Below are positions 56,372-64,000 of a DNA stretch of 64,000 nt, in pieces. Under the pieces are notes generated by a model. That model was not told where the DNA came from. It made no database searches and saw only the letters and a program-made list of their open reading frames with translations. The DNA is from Rubritepida flocculans DSM 14296 (GTDB taxonomy: Bacteria > Pseudomonadota > Alphaproteobacteria > Acetobacterales > Acetobacteraceae). Numbering within the stretch: position 1 is the first letter of the stretch; the number at the start of each line of letters is the position of its first letter. The DNA lies in contig NZ_AUDH01000004.1 of assembly GCF_000425365.1 (NCBI RefSeq), positions 1 through 64,000 of the forward strand, written 5' to 3'. A program made the position numbers and the translations under genes.

Positions 56372-57337
56372 TCAGCCCTGCGCCAGCCCCGCGCGGCGCA
56401 TCAGCGCCGTCAGCTTCTCGCGCTCGCGCCGCCACAGCGCCTCGGCCTCCTCCGGGCCGCGGCTGACGGGGTCGTTTCCGCTCGCCTCGATGCGCCGGGC
56501 GAGCTCGGGGTCGGTGACCGCGGCGGCGAAGGCGGCGGCGAGGCGGCGGCGCAGCGCGAGCGGCGTGCCCGGCGGGGAGAAGATCATCATCCAGGTCGAG
56601 AGCTCGTAACCGGGCAGGATTTCGCCGATGGCGGGCACGCCGGGCAGGTTCGGGCGGCGCTCCGCCCCCGTCACGCCGAACGCCTTGCCGCGCTCGCTGC
56701 GCAGCACGGGGGTGAAGCTGCTCTCGCTGATGAAGCAGGAATCCACGCGCCCGGCCTGCACCTCGCGCGCGGCGTCCGCCCCGCCGCGGAAGGGCACATG
56801 CTCGAGCCGCACCCCGGCCAGGGATTGCAGCAGCTCGCCCATCAGATGGCCCACATGCCCCACCCCGGGCGTGCCGAAGGTCACCTCGCCCGGGCGGCGG
56901 CGCGCCTCGGCGAGGAAGCCGCGCAGGTCCTCGGCCGGAAAGCCGGCGCGCACGCCGAGCACATAGGGCGCCGCGGTGATCTGCGCGACATGGGGCATGG
57001 CCGCGTAGTCGAAGGGCAGGCCGCGATGGGCAAGGGGGCCGGTGATGGAGGTCGCGCCCTCCAGCAGCAGCGTGTGCCCGTCGGGCGCGGCCTGGGCCAC
57101 GAAGCCCGCGCCGATGGCCCCGGAGGCGCCGGTGCGGTTCTCCACGATCAGCGGCTGGCCCAGATGCTCCGCCACCTTGGGCTGGAGGATGCGCGCCACA
57201 GTGTCCGCCACCCCGCCCGCGGAATAGGGCACGACGAGGCGCACGGGCCGTTCGGGGAAGCCGCGCTCCGCGGCCTGCTGGGCGCGGGCGAGGGCGGGGG
57301 CGGCGAGCAGCCCCGCGACCAGGATGCGGCGACGCAT
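56372..57337 (-). CDS. Bug/TctC-family solute-binding protein (orphan 3)
   Basis: A 321-residue receptor with signal peptide (RRRILVAGLLAAPALARAQ) and Bug motifs RPVRLVVPYSAGGVADTVAR, VENRTGASGAIG, VPFRGGADAAREVQAG. Third orphan of the family here, with no TctA/TctB nearby. ATG 57337 gives a standard signal peptide. Divergent from a pair of tiny genes. Confidence 0.9.
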   Translation of the reverse strand: MRRRILVAGLLAAPALARAQQAAERGFPERPVRLVVPYSAGGVADTVARILQPKVAEHLGQPLIVENRTGASGAIGAGFVAQAAPDGHTLLLEGATSITGPLAHRGLPFDYAAMPHVAQITAAPYVLGVRAGFPAEDLRGFLAEARRRPGEVTFGTPGVGHVGHLMGELLQSLAGVRLEHVPFRGGADAAREVQAGRVDSCFISESSFTPVLRSERGKAFGVTGAERRPNLPGVPAIGEILPGYELSTWMMIFSPPGTPLALRRRLAAAFAAAVTDPELARRIEASGNDPVSRGPEEAEALWRREREKLTALMRRAGLAQG

Positions 57338-57419
57338 GGCGTTCCTCCGGTGTTTCACCGCAGGCTGGCGGGGAAGCGCGCCGGCTTGCAAGCGCCGCGT
57401 GCGGGCGCATCTGCCGCGC

Positions 57420-57605
57420 ATGGTCCGAACCCCGCCCGCCGCCCTCGCCCGCCTGCTCGACCGCGCGACCTATGAAGGCTACCGCCTCGGCTTCGAGGCC
57501 GCCCGGGCCGAGGCCGCGCTGCTGGCCGAGCGCGCGGGGCAGGGGGCGCTCGCCGCCGCCCTCCGCGCCATGGCCCCGCTGCCCGACCGCGCGGCCCCCC
57601 AGTGA
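57420..57605 (+). CDS. Small helical protein, unknown
   Basis: A 61-residue Ala/Arg/Leu-rich protein (ALARLLDRATYEGYRLGFEAARAEAALLAERAG), probably one long helix pair. Its stop overlaps the next start as GTGA, which supports it as a real gene coupled to the tiny zinc-ribbon gene. No family recognised. Confidence 0.5.
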   Translation: MVRTPPAALARLLDRATYEGYRLGFEAARAEAALLAERAGQGALAAALRAMAPLPDRAAPQ

Positions 57606-57778
57606 ACGCACCCCCCTCCATGAGCGCCGCGCGCGAGGGGCTGCGCGACTGCCCCCATTGCGGCGAGCCCAGCATGGCGAACCGACTGGCCGATGGCGCG
57701 CTCGTCTGCTCCTGCCCCGCCATGCGCCGGCTGCCCGAGGGGCCGCGCCCGCTTCCCGCCGCGCCCGGCCGGGACTAG
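57602..57778 (+). CDS. Very small zinc-ribbon-like protein
   Basis: A 58-residue protein starting at GTG 57602, overlapping the preceding stop. It contains CPHC and, 17 residues on, CSC (GLRDCPHCGEPSM, ALVCSCPAM), a likely four-Cys zinc knuckle. A later in-frame ATG (57620) would also keep the whole motif. It ends at TAG 57776-57778, 30 bases before the dioxygenase gene. Function unknown. Confidence 0.5.
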   Translation: MNAPPSMSAAREGLRDCPHCGEPSMANRLADGALVCSCPAMRRLPEGPRPLPAAPGRD

Positions 57779-57808
57779 CCTTTCCGCTCCCCGCCGAAGG
57801 AGCGCCCG

Positions 57809-58618
57809 ATGTCCGCGTCCCTCTCCGCCCCCGTGACGGCCGAGCAGGTCGAGGCCTTCCAGCGCGACGGCGCCATCCTGCTGCGCGGCGCCTTCCGCGA
57901 CTGGGTGGAGCCGCTGCGCGCCGGCATCGCCCAGGTGATGGAGAATCCGAGCCCCTATGAGCGCAGCTACACGCCCAAGGACGGCTCGGCCCGCTTCTTC
58001 CAGGATCTGTGCAACTGGCAGCGCATCCCCGAACTGCGCGGCTTCGTGCTGGAGGGGCCCGGCGCGGCCATCGCCGCCGCCCTGATGAAAAGCCCGATCG
58101 CGCGCTTCTTCCACGACCACATCCTGGTGAAGGAGCCGGGCACCTCGATGGTCACGCCCTGGCACCAGGACAGCCCCTATTACTGCGTGGGCGGCGAGCA
58201 GTCCGTCAGCTTCTGGATTCCGCTCGACCCGGTCGGGCGCGAGACCACGCTCGAATGCGTCGCGGGCTCGCACCGCTGGGGGGTGAACCACAAGCCCCAG
58301 CGCTTCGACGGCACCGATCTCTACGAGGGCGACGACAGCCCGCAGATGCCCGACATCGAGGCCGAGCGCGCGCGCTACACCATCCTCGGCTGGGCGATGG
58401 AGCCGGGCGATGCGGTGGCCTTCGACTTCCGCACCGTCCATGGCGCGCCCGCCAACCGCTCCGCCACGCGCCGGCGCGTGTTCTCGGCGCGCTGGGTGGG
58501 GGCGGACGCCGTTTTCGTGGACCGCAAGGGCCGCGGCTCGCCGCCGCTGCGCCACCTGACGCTGGCCGACGGCGCGCCCTTCGACGCGCCGGATTTTCCC
58601 GTGGTGTTCCGCGCCTGA
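57809..58618 (+). CDS. Phytanoyl-CoA dioxygenase-family protein
   Basis: A 269-residue Fe(II)/2-oxoglutarate-type oxygenase. The facial triad is His119, Asp121 (PWHQDSPYY) and His211 (RTVHGAPAN); an Arg in RSATRRRVFSARW fits the 2-oxoglutarate site. It hydroxylates an unknown small molecule. The TRAP transporter genes 70 bases downstream on the same strand may import its substrate. Confidence 0.88.
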   Translation: MSASLSAPVTAEQVEAFQRDGAILLRGAFRDWVEPLRAGIAQVMENPSPYERSYTPKDGSARFFQDLCNWQRIPELRGFVLEGPGAAIAAALMKSPIARFFHDHILVKEPGTSMVTPWHQDSPYYCVGGEQSVSFWIPLDPVGRETTLECVAGSHRWGVNHKPQRFDGTDLYEGDDSPQMPDIEAERARYTILGWAMEPGDAVAFDFRTVHGAPANRSATRRRVFSARWVGADAVFVDRKGRGSPPLRHLTLADGAPFDAPDFPVVFRA

Positions 58619-58690
58619 AGGCTTGGCAGGAACCTCCCGTTCCTGCCACCTTCCTGCAACGCAGCAGAACCGACCACGGAGAGAGAGCCC

Positions 58691-59776
58691 ATGAAGCGCC
58701 GCCACCTCGCCCAGGCCGCCGCCATCGGCGGCGTCGCCAGCCTCGCCACGCCCGCGCTGAGCCAGGGGCGGATCGAGTGGCGCATGGTCACGCTCTGGCC
58801 GCGCAACCTGCCCGGCCCCGGCGTGGCCGCGCAGCGCTGCGCGGACCGAATCGGCGCGCTCTCGGGCGGGCGGCTGACGGTGCGCCTCTTCGCCGCCGGC
58901 GAGGTGGTGCCCGCCCCCGGCGCCTTCGACGCGGTGGCCGCCGGCACGGCCGATCTCTACCACGGCGTGCCCGCCTTCTGGATTTCCAAGTCCCCCGGCA
59001 TCGGCTTCTTCGGCAGCTTCCCCTTCGGCCTGACGGCGCAGGAGCGCCAGGGCTGGATGATGCACGCCGGCGGCCAGGCGCTCTATGACGAGATCTACGG
59101 CCGCTTCGGCATCAAGCCCTTCATCACCGGCGACAGCGGGCCGCAATGGCTCGGCTGGTTCCGCCGCGAAATCCGCTCCATCGAGGATTTCCGCGGGCTG
59201 CGCTTCCGCACCACGGGCCTGGGTGCCGAGATGTTCCGCCGCGCCGGCGCCTCGGTCGTGAACCTGCCCGCGGGCGAGATCTTCGCCGCGCTGCAGTCGG
59301 GCACCATCGACGCGGCCGAGTTCCTCGGCCCCTTCTCGGACGCGCCGCTCGGCCTGCATCAGGTGGCGAAGAACTACTACTTCCCCGGCGTGCAGGAGCC
59401 CTCCTCGGCCGAGGAGATCGGCATCAACATGGCGCGCTGGAACGCCCTGCCGGAGGATCTCAAGAACGTCGTGCGCTTCGCCTGCATGTCGCTCGCCGAG
59501 GAGACGACCACGGAATACGACGTGCGCCACCCCATCGCGCTGCAGGAGCTCGTCACCCGCCACCAGGTGGTGGTGCGCGAGGCCCCGCGCGACCTGCTGA
59601 TCGCCTTCGGCAACACGGCGGGGCAGATGCTCGAGGAGCTGCGCAACCACCAGGACCCGCTGGTGAAGCGCATCGCCGACAGCTACGCCGCCTTCCGCAA
59701 CCGCTCGGCCGGCTACATGGCGCAGAGCTACGGGGCGAACTTCAACGCCCGCGCCCTGCCCATCCGCTGGGGCTGA
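58691..59776 (+). CDS. TRAP transporter substrate-binding protein (DctP family)
   Basis: A 361-residue periplasmic receptor with a Tat-like signal (KRRHLAQAAAIGGVASLATPALSQ). The family features are RIGALSGGRLTVRLFAAGEVVP, the LRFRTTGLGAEMFRRAGASVVNLPAGEIFAALQSGTIDAAE segment and the anion-binding Arg (FRTTG). It delivers an organic acid to the DctQ/DctM permease encoded next. The ligand may be a 2-oxo or aromatic acid; not determinable. Confidence 0.93.
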   Translation: MKRRHLAQAAAIGGVASLATPALSQGRIEWRMVTLWPRNLPGPGVAAQRCADRIGALSGGRLTVRLFAAGEVVPAPGAFDAVAAGTADLYHGVPAFWISKSPGIGFFGSFPFGLTAQERQGWMMHAGGQALYDEIYGRFGIKPFITGDSGPQWLGWFRREIRSIEDFRGLRFRTTGLGAEMFRRAGASVVNLPAGEIFAALQSGTIDAAEFLGPFSDAPLGLHQVAKNYYFPGVQEPSSAEEIGINMARWNALPEDLKNVVRFACMSLAEETTTEYDVRHPIALQELVTRHQVVVREAPRDLLIAFGNTAGQMLEELRNHQDPLVKRIADSYAAFRNRSAGYMAQSYGANFNARALPIRWG

Positions 59777-59783
59777 GGGGCGC

Positions 59784-60329
59784 TTGCGCGCGGCGCTGCG
59801 GCTCGCCGACGGGCTCGACCTCTTCTCGCGGGCCATCGGGCTCGGCGCGCGCTGGCTCGCCGTGCTGCTCGTGCTGGTGCAGTTCCTGGTGGTGGTGCTG
59901 CGCTATGTCTGGGGCTCCTCCTTCGTCTGGATGCAGGAGAGCGTGGTGTACGTGCACGCCGCGCTCTTCATGCTCGCGATCGGCTACGCCTACCTGATCG
60001 ACGCCCATGTGCGGGTGGACTTCTTCTACGGCCGCTGGAGCGAGCGGACGAAGGCGTGGTGCGACCTCATCGGCATCGTCGTGACGGTGCTGCCCTTCTG
60101 CTGGCTGCTCTGGTGGGCCTCCTGGGGCTATGTGGAGCGCAGCTTCCGGCTGGGCGAGGGGCCGATGGCGCGCGGCGGGCTGCCGCTGCAGCCCTATCTC
60201 AAGGCGCTGATCCTGGTGATGGCGAGCCTGCTCGCCCTGCAGGCGCTCTCCATCGCCATCCGCGCCGTGGCCGTGATCACCGGCCGGGCCGAGACCCTCT
60301 TCCCGCAGAAGCAGACCCTCTCCGCATGA
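59784..60329 (+). CDS. TRAP transporter small permease (DctQ)
   Basis: A 181-residue four-helix membrane subunit (SSFVWMQESVVYVHAALFMLAIGYAYLIDAHVRVDFFYG is the family core). TTG 59784 is taken as start because it follows GAGGGGC after the DctP stop and gives a normal length. It overlaps dctM by four bases. Confidence 0.9.
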   Translation: MRAALRLADGLDLFSRAIGLGARWLAVLLVLVQFLVVVLRYVWGSSFVWMQESVVYVHAALFMLAIGYAYLIDAHVRVDFFYGRWSERTKAWCDLIGIVVTVLPFCWLLWWASWGYVERSFRLGEGPMARGGLPLQPYLKALILVMASLLALQALSIAIRAVAVITGRAETLFPQKQTLSA

Positions 60330-61900
60330 GTCCCTCCGCCATCGGGCAGTGGCTCGACCTCTTCATGATGATCGCGCTGTGCACGCTCATCATGACCGGC
60401 ATCCCCGTGGTGTTCATCCTGACCGGCACGGCGGTGGTCTTCGCCGGGCTCGGCATCCTCTTCGGCGCCTTCGACGCCTTCCTGCTGGGGGCGCTGGCGC
60501 AGCGCGTCTTCGGCACGATGACGAGCGAGGTGCTCATCGCCATCCCTCTCTTCATCTTCATGGGCATGATGCTCGAGAAGTCGAAGATCGCGCCCGAGCT
60601 GCTGGAGGCGATGGGCCGGCTCTTCGGGCCGCTGCGCGGGGGGCTTGCCGTCTCGGTCACGCTGGTGGGGGCGCTGCTCGCGGCCTCCACGGGCATTGTG
60701 GGCGCCACGGTGGTGACCATGGGCCTCATCGCGCTGCCCGCGATGATGAGGAACCGCTACCAGCCCGAGTTCTCCTGCGGGACGATCTGCGCGGCCGGCA
60801 CGCTCGGGCAGATCATCCCGCCCTCCACCGTCATGGTCATTCTGGGCGAGGTGCTGGCCGCGGCCTACCAGCAGGCGCAGCTCGCGCAGGGGAAGTTCTC
60901 GGTCGAGACGATCTCGGTCGGGCAGCTCTTCGCGGGGGCGATGATCCCGGGGCTGATGCTCGCGGGGCTCTACATTCTCTACCAGGTGGCGCTGTGCTGG
61001 TGGAAACCCGAGATCGGGCCGGCCATGCGGCGTGAGGAGGCCGAGCGCCTGCCCGCCTCGGCGCTGGCGCGGGCGCTGCTGCCGCCCATCGCGCTGATCG
61101 TCTGCGTGCTGGGCTCCATCCTGGGCGGCATCGCCACGCCGACGGAAGCGGCGGCGGTGGGCGCGGTGGGGGCCACGCTGCTCGCGGGGCTCAGGCTCGG
61201 CGGCGGGCCCGCCTGGCCCATCCATGGCGCGGCGCTCTCGGCGCTCGGGCTCGTGGCGCTCGGCTCCCTCTTCGACATGCGCATCGGGCGCGAGGCGCCC
61301 CCGCTGCCGGACCTCCTCGCCATGTGGGCGGCGCTGCCGCTCGCGCTGATGCTGGCCTACGGCATCGCGGTCTCGCTGCGCCGGGCCTTCGGGGGCGGGG
61401 TGCTGGGCGGCGTGTCGCACTCCACCATGAGCGTGACGGCGATGATCTTCGCCACGCTGATCGGCGCGACGCTGTTCAGCCTCGTCTTCCGCGGCCTGGG
61501 CGGGGACGACATGATCCGCGCCTTCCTCGAGATGATCCCCGGCGGCAAGTACGGCGCGCTGTTCGTCGTGATGCTGATCGTCTTCATCCTCGGCTTCCCG
61601 CTGGATTTCGTGGAGATCGTCATCATCGTCGTGCCCATCGTGGGGCCGGTGCTGCTGCAGATGGGCATAGACCCGATCTGGTTCGGCGTGCTGCTGGCGC
61701 TGAACCTGCAGACGAGCTTCCTCACGCCGCCGCTCGGGCCCACGCTGTTCTACCTGCAGGGCGTGCTGCCCAAGGGGGTGACGGCGCGGCAGGTCTATCG
61801 CGGCGTCACGCCCTTCGTGATCCTGCAGCTTCTCGGCCTGCTGCTCGTGGTGCTCTTCCCCGGCCTCGCCACCTGGCTGCCCGAGGTGATCTTCAAGTAG
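60326..61900 (+). CDS. TRAP transporter large permease (DctM)
   Basis: A 524-residue sodium-coupled permease with about 12 helices. TSEVLIAIPLFIFMGMMLEKS and STGIVGATVVTMGLIALPAMM are family hallmarks, and a loop of about 100 residues (280-380) splits the two halves (long DctM variant). ATG overlaps dctQ. Its 3' end overlaps the convergent MFS gene by eight bases. Confidence 0.93.
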   Translation: MSPSAIGQWLDLFMMIALCTLIMTGIPVVFILTGTAVVFAGLGILFGAFDAFLLGALAQRVFGTMTSEVLIAIPLFIFMGMMLEKSKIAPELLEAMGRLFGPLRGGLAVSVTLVGALLAASTGIVGATVVTMGLIALPAMMRNRYQPEFSCGTICAAGTLGQIIPPSTVMVILGEVLAAAYQQAQLAQGKFSVETISVGQLFAGAMIPGLMLAGLYILYQVALCWWKPEIGPAMRREEAERLPASALARALLPPIALIVCVLGSILGGIATPTEAAAVGAVGATLLAGLRLGGGPAWPIHGAALSALGLVALGSLFDMRIGREAPPLPDLLAMWAALPLALMLAYGIAVSLRRAFGGGVLGGVSHSTMSVTAMIFATLIGATLFSLVFRGLGGDDMIRAFLEMIPGGKYGALFVVMLIVFILGFPLDFVEIVIIVVPIVGPVLLQMGIDPIWFGVLLALNLQTSFLTPPLGPTLFYLQGVLPKGVTARQVYRGVTPFVILQLLGLLLVVLFPGLATWLPEVIFK

Positions 61901-63068
61901 AGCCCCCGCGCGCGAGGCCGGCCCAGGCGGCGAGGGCGAGCAGCCCCGCCGCGCCGATCAGCGCCGCCATGGGCAGGGCGGTGCCGTCGTGCAGCGCCGA
62001 GAGCGCCGCCCCCAGCAGCGCGCCCAGCCCGAACTGCAGCGTGCCCAGCAGCGCCGAGGCCGTGCCCGCCATCTGCCCATGCGGCTGGATGGCGAGCACC
62101 GTGCCGATGGGCAGCACGAGGCCGAGCGCGGCCGTATAGGCCAGGATGGGCAGGTAGAGCGCCCAGAACCCCGCCGCCAGCGCCCCCGCCAGCGCCACGG
62201 CGCCCCCGGCGAGCGCGAGCGCGAGCAGCGCGAGGCCGAAGAGCCGCGGCCGCCCGATGCGCTCCGCAAGCGGCCCCGAGAGCTGCCCGCAGCCGATCAC
62301 CCCCGCCGCCGCCGCGCCGAAATACCAGCCATACTGCTCGGGCGGGATGCCGTGCAGCCGGATGAACACGAAGGGCGAGCCCGCGATGTAGGCGAACATC
62401 CCCGCCAGCGCGAAGCCGCTCGCCAGCGCCGTGCCGAGGAAGCGGCGGTCGCGCAGCAGCCCGGCATAGGCGCCGAGCACCTGTGCGGCCGGCGCGCGGC
62501 GGCGCCGCTCGGGCGGCAGCGTCTCGGGCAGGCCGCGCCAGCAGGCCAGCATGGCCGCGAGCCCGGTGAGGGCGAGGAACCAGAACACGCCGCGCCAGCC
62601 CAGCGCCCAGGCCACCCAGCCGCCCAGCAGCGGCGCGAGGATGGGCGCGGCCCCCATCACCAGCATCAGCCGCGCCATCATCCGCACCGGGTCGAAGCGG
62701 TCGGCGAGGTCGCGCACCACGGCGCGCGCGATCACCATGCCCGCGCAGGCGCCCAGCGCCTGCAGCAGCCTGAGCGCCACAAGCGCCTCGATGGCGGTGG
62801 CGAGCGCGCAGAGCGCCGAGGCCGCGGTATAGAGGATCAGCGCGGCGAAGAGCGGCCGCCGCCGCCCGTAGCGGTCCGCGAGCGGCCCGTGCAGGAGCTG
62901 GCCCGCCGCCATGCCCAGGAAGAAGGCCGCGAGCGTGGCCTGCGCGCCCTCCATGCCCCCGCCCAGCGCCTCGCCGATGGCGGGCAGGGCGGGGAGGTAC
63001 ATGTCGATGGAGAGCGGCCCGAAGGCCGCGAGCAGGCCGAGGACGGCGGCCAGCCGCGCGCGGTTCAC
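61893..63068 (-). CDS. MFS multidrug exporter, Bcr/CflA family
   Basis: A 391-residue, 12-helix major facilitator with the Bcr/CflA opening (LAAFGPLSIDMYLPALPAIGEAL) and motif A GPLADRYGRRRPL in loop 2-3; motif C-type GAAPILAPLLGG in helix 5 marks drug:proton antiporters. GTG 63068 overlaps the cupin stop (GTGA); an upstream GTG (63098) would overlap the cupin by 34 bases and is less likely. Confidence 0.9.
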   Translation of the reverse strand: MNRARLAAVLGLLAAFGPLSIDMYLPALPAIGEALGGGMEGAQATLAAFFLGMAAGQLLHGPLADRYGRRRPLFAALILYTAASALCALATAIEALVALRLLQALGACAGMVIARAVVRDLADRFDPVRMMARLMLVMGAAPILAPLLGGWVAWALGWRGVFWFLALTGLAAMLACWRGLPETLPPERRRRAPAAQVLGAYAGLLRDRRFLGTALASGFALAGMFAYIAGSPFVFIRLHGIPPEQYGWYFGAAAAGVIGCGQLSGPLAERIGRPRLFGLALLALALAGGAVALAGALAAGFWALYLPILAYTAALGLVLPIGTVLAIQPHGQMAGTASALLGTLQFGLGALLGAALSALHDGTALPMAALIGAAGLLALAAWAGLARGGST

Positions 63069-63505
63069 GCCGGCGGCGGCAGGAAGTCCACCTCGCACTC
63101 GGTCGAGATCCTCACCACCGTCTCGGGGTCGGTGACGTTGTGGATGCGGCTGAACAGCTCGTAGAGCTTGCGCGAGGGCGCCACCCAGAACAGCGCGCGC
63201 ACCGGCGCGCCGGACTTGTTGAAGATCCCGTGCGGCAGCCCCATGGGCATGCGGATCAGGTCGCCCGCCTTCGCGTGGAGCGTCTGGCCGTCGAGCATCA
63301 GCTCGAAGGCGCCCTCGAAGATGTGGATGTACTCGTCCTGCGTGGGATGGATGTGCGGGGGCACGAAGGCGCCGGGCGGGAAGAGCGTGTCGAAGGCGAA
63401 GCTCGTCGCCGAATGCTGGCGCGGCTTGTAGGTCTGGCCCAGGATGTTCCAGACGATGCCGCCCAGGCCCTCGCCCGCGGGGGTGATGCCGGCCGTCTCG
63501 TTCAT
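63065..63505 (-). CDS. Cupin-domain protein
   Basis: A 146-residue single-cupin beta barrel with metal ligands His51, His53, Glu58 (PPHIHPTQDEYIHI) and His92 (PHGIFN). Substrate unknown; such proteins are often isomerases, dioxygenases or sensors in catabolic clusters. Translationally coupled to the downstream MFS exporter; the transketolase-like gene lies 70 bases upstream on the same strand. Confidence 0.85.
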   Translation of the reverse strand: MNETAGITPAGEGLGGIVWNILGQTYKPRQHSATSFAFDTLFPPGAFVPPHIHPTQDEYIHIFEGAFELMLDGQTLHAKAGDLIRMPMGLPHGIFNKSGAPVRALFWVAPSRKLYELFSRIHNVTDPETVVRISTECEVDFLPPPA

Positions 63506-63575
63506 GCGCTCTGTTCCCTTGCTGCGCGATCCGCAGGGGCGAGGCTGCGCGCGCCCCGCGCGGATGGCAAGCGCG

Positions 63576-64000
63576 TCACGCGGCCCCGAGCAGAAGCTCC
63601 GCGCAGGCGTCGAGGATCGCGCTCTCATCGAGCCCGTATTCGGCGTAGAGCGAGGGGATGTCGCCCGCCTGGCCGAAGCGGTCCACGCCGAGGGCGGCCA
63701 CGCGCTGCCCGCGCACCGCGCCCATCCAGTCGAGCGCGGCGGGGTGCCCGTCGAGCACGGTGACGAGGCCCGCGCCGGGCGCCAGCGGCGCGAGCAGCCG
63801 CTCGATGTGCGAGGGATGGGCACCCGGCCCCCGCCGGGCCGCGCGCCGCGCCGCGAGCCAGCCCTGGTGCAGCCGGTCGGGCGAGGTGACGGCGAGCAGC
63901 CCCGCGCGCGGTTCCTCCGCGCGCAGCGCCTCGAAGGCGGCCATGGCCTCGGGCGCCACGGGCCCCTGGTAGGCGATGGCGATGGGCGCGCCCTCGCCGG
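63576..64000 (-). CDS. Transketolase / pyruvate dehydrogenase E1-like protein, C-terminal part
   Basis: The open frame runs off the right edge; only the last 141 residues are seen. The C-terminal transketolase domain is clear: VTVLDGHPAALDWMGAVRG then ALGVDRFGQAGDIPSLYAEYGLDESAILDAC, which resembles the end of homodimeric pyruvate dehydrogenase E1 or a transketolase-like oxoacid enzyme using thiamine diphosphate. The full identity needs the rest of the gene. Same strand as the cupin and MFS genes. Confidence 0.75.
   Translation of the reverse strand, partial: GEGAPIAIAYQGPVAPEAMAAFEALRAEEPRAGLLAVTSPDRLHQGWLAARRAARRGPGAHPSHIERLLAPLAPGAGLVTVLDGHPAALDWMGAVRGQRVAALGVDRFGQAGDIPSLYAEYGLDESAILDACAELLLGAA

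Overview
The window is very GC-rich (by eye around 70 percent or more), gene-dense DNA from an alphaproteobacterium. A ChpT-type phosphotransferase, FixL/FixJ-like signalling, an Rrf2/IscR-led sulfur operon next to an alpha/beta hydrolase, and many Bug/TctC and TRAP solute receptors fit a free-living Acetobacteraceae such as the Roseomonas group. The family assignment is an inference from gene content. There is no rRNA, CRISPR array, prophage, plasmid function or transposase gene.

Layout. 1-5350: a five-gene capsule-type polysaccharide export set (lipoprotein, KpsM, KpsT, KpsE, KpsD-like) with no glycosyltransferases nearby. 5386-7506: the ribosomal ABC-F factor ettA bracketed by two inverted copies of a palindromic repeat. 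7534-12122: a small unknown protein, a GNAT acetyltransferase, convergent glnB-glnA nitrogen genes and an aminotransferase. 12220-15213: tRNA-His and a membrane sensor kinase/FixJ-type regulator pair. 15258-22066: five overlapping genes (HMG-CoA-lyase-like, carboxylase beta, acyl-CoA dehydrogenase, biotin carboxylase, CoA-transferase) for a branched acyl-CoA route. 22085-27740: a secreted M35-like peptidase, a tRNA with anticodon CAT, and the compact minus-strand operon iscR, two cysteine desulfurases, fdx, tenA, mnmA.

28234-35835: alpha/beta hydrolases, NAD kinase, a nitrilase, two polysaccharide-deacetylase/PuuE-like proteins and an orphan Bug receptor. 35998-42715: a MaoC hydratase and a chemosensory operon transcribed chpT-cheA-cheW-cheY-cheB-cheR. 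42950-49435: a DUF3553 protein, moaA, an FMN alpha-hydroxyacid dehydrogenase, and a Rieske protein with two ACMSD-like amidohydrolases beside a second Bug receptor whose stop codon carries a MITE insertion. 49491-54036: purL, a BolA protein and grxD, a DUF1796 protein, and rpsD with a clear terminator. 54264-57778: small membrane proteins, grxC, a CIRCE-like operator before a DUF1178 gene, tRNA-Val, a third Bug receptor and two tiny genes. 57809-61900: a phytanoyl-CoA-type dioxygenase and a complete TRAP transporter. 61893-64000: an MFS exporter, a cupin, and the end of a transketolase-like gene.

The most unusual material is non-coding. A repeat family (copies near 313-413, 5386-5581, 7381-7506 and 55702-55862) is built from several hairpins. 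Some of these keep base pairing while the sequence changes, and in two copies an end touches a stop codon. A separate 77-bp IS5-type MITE has duplicated a TGA that is also a stop codon.
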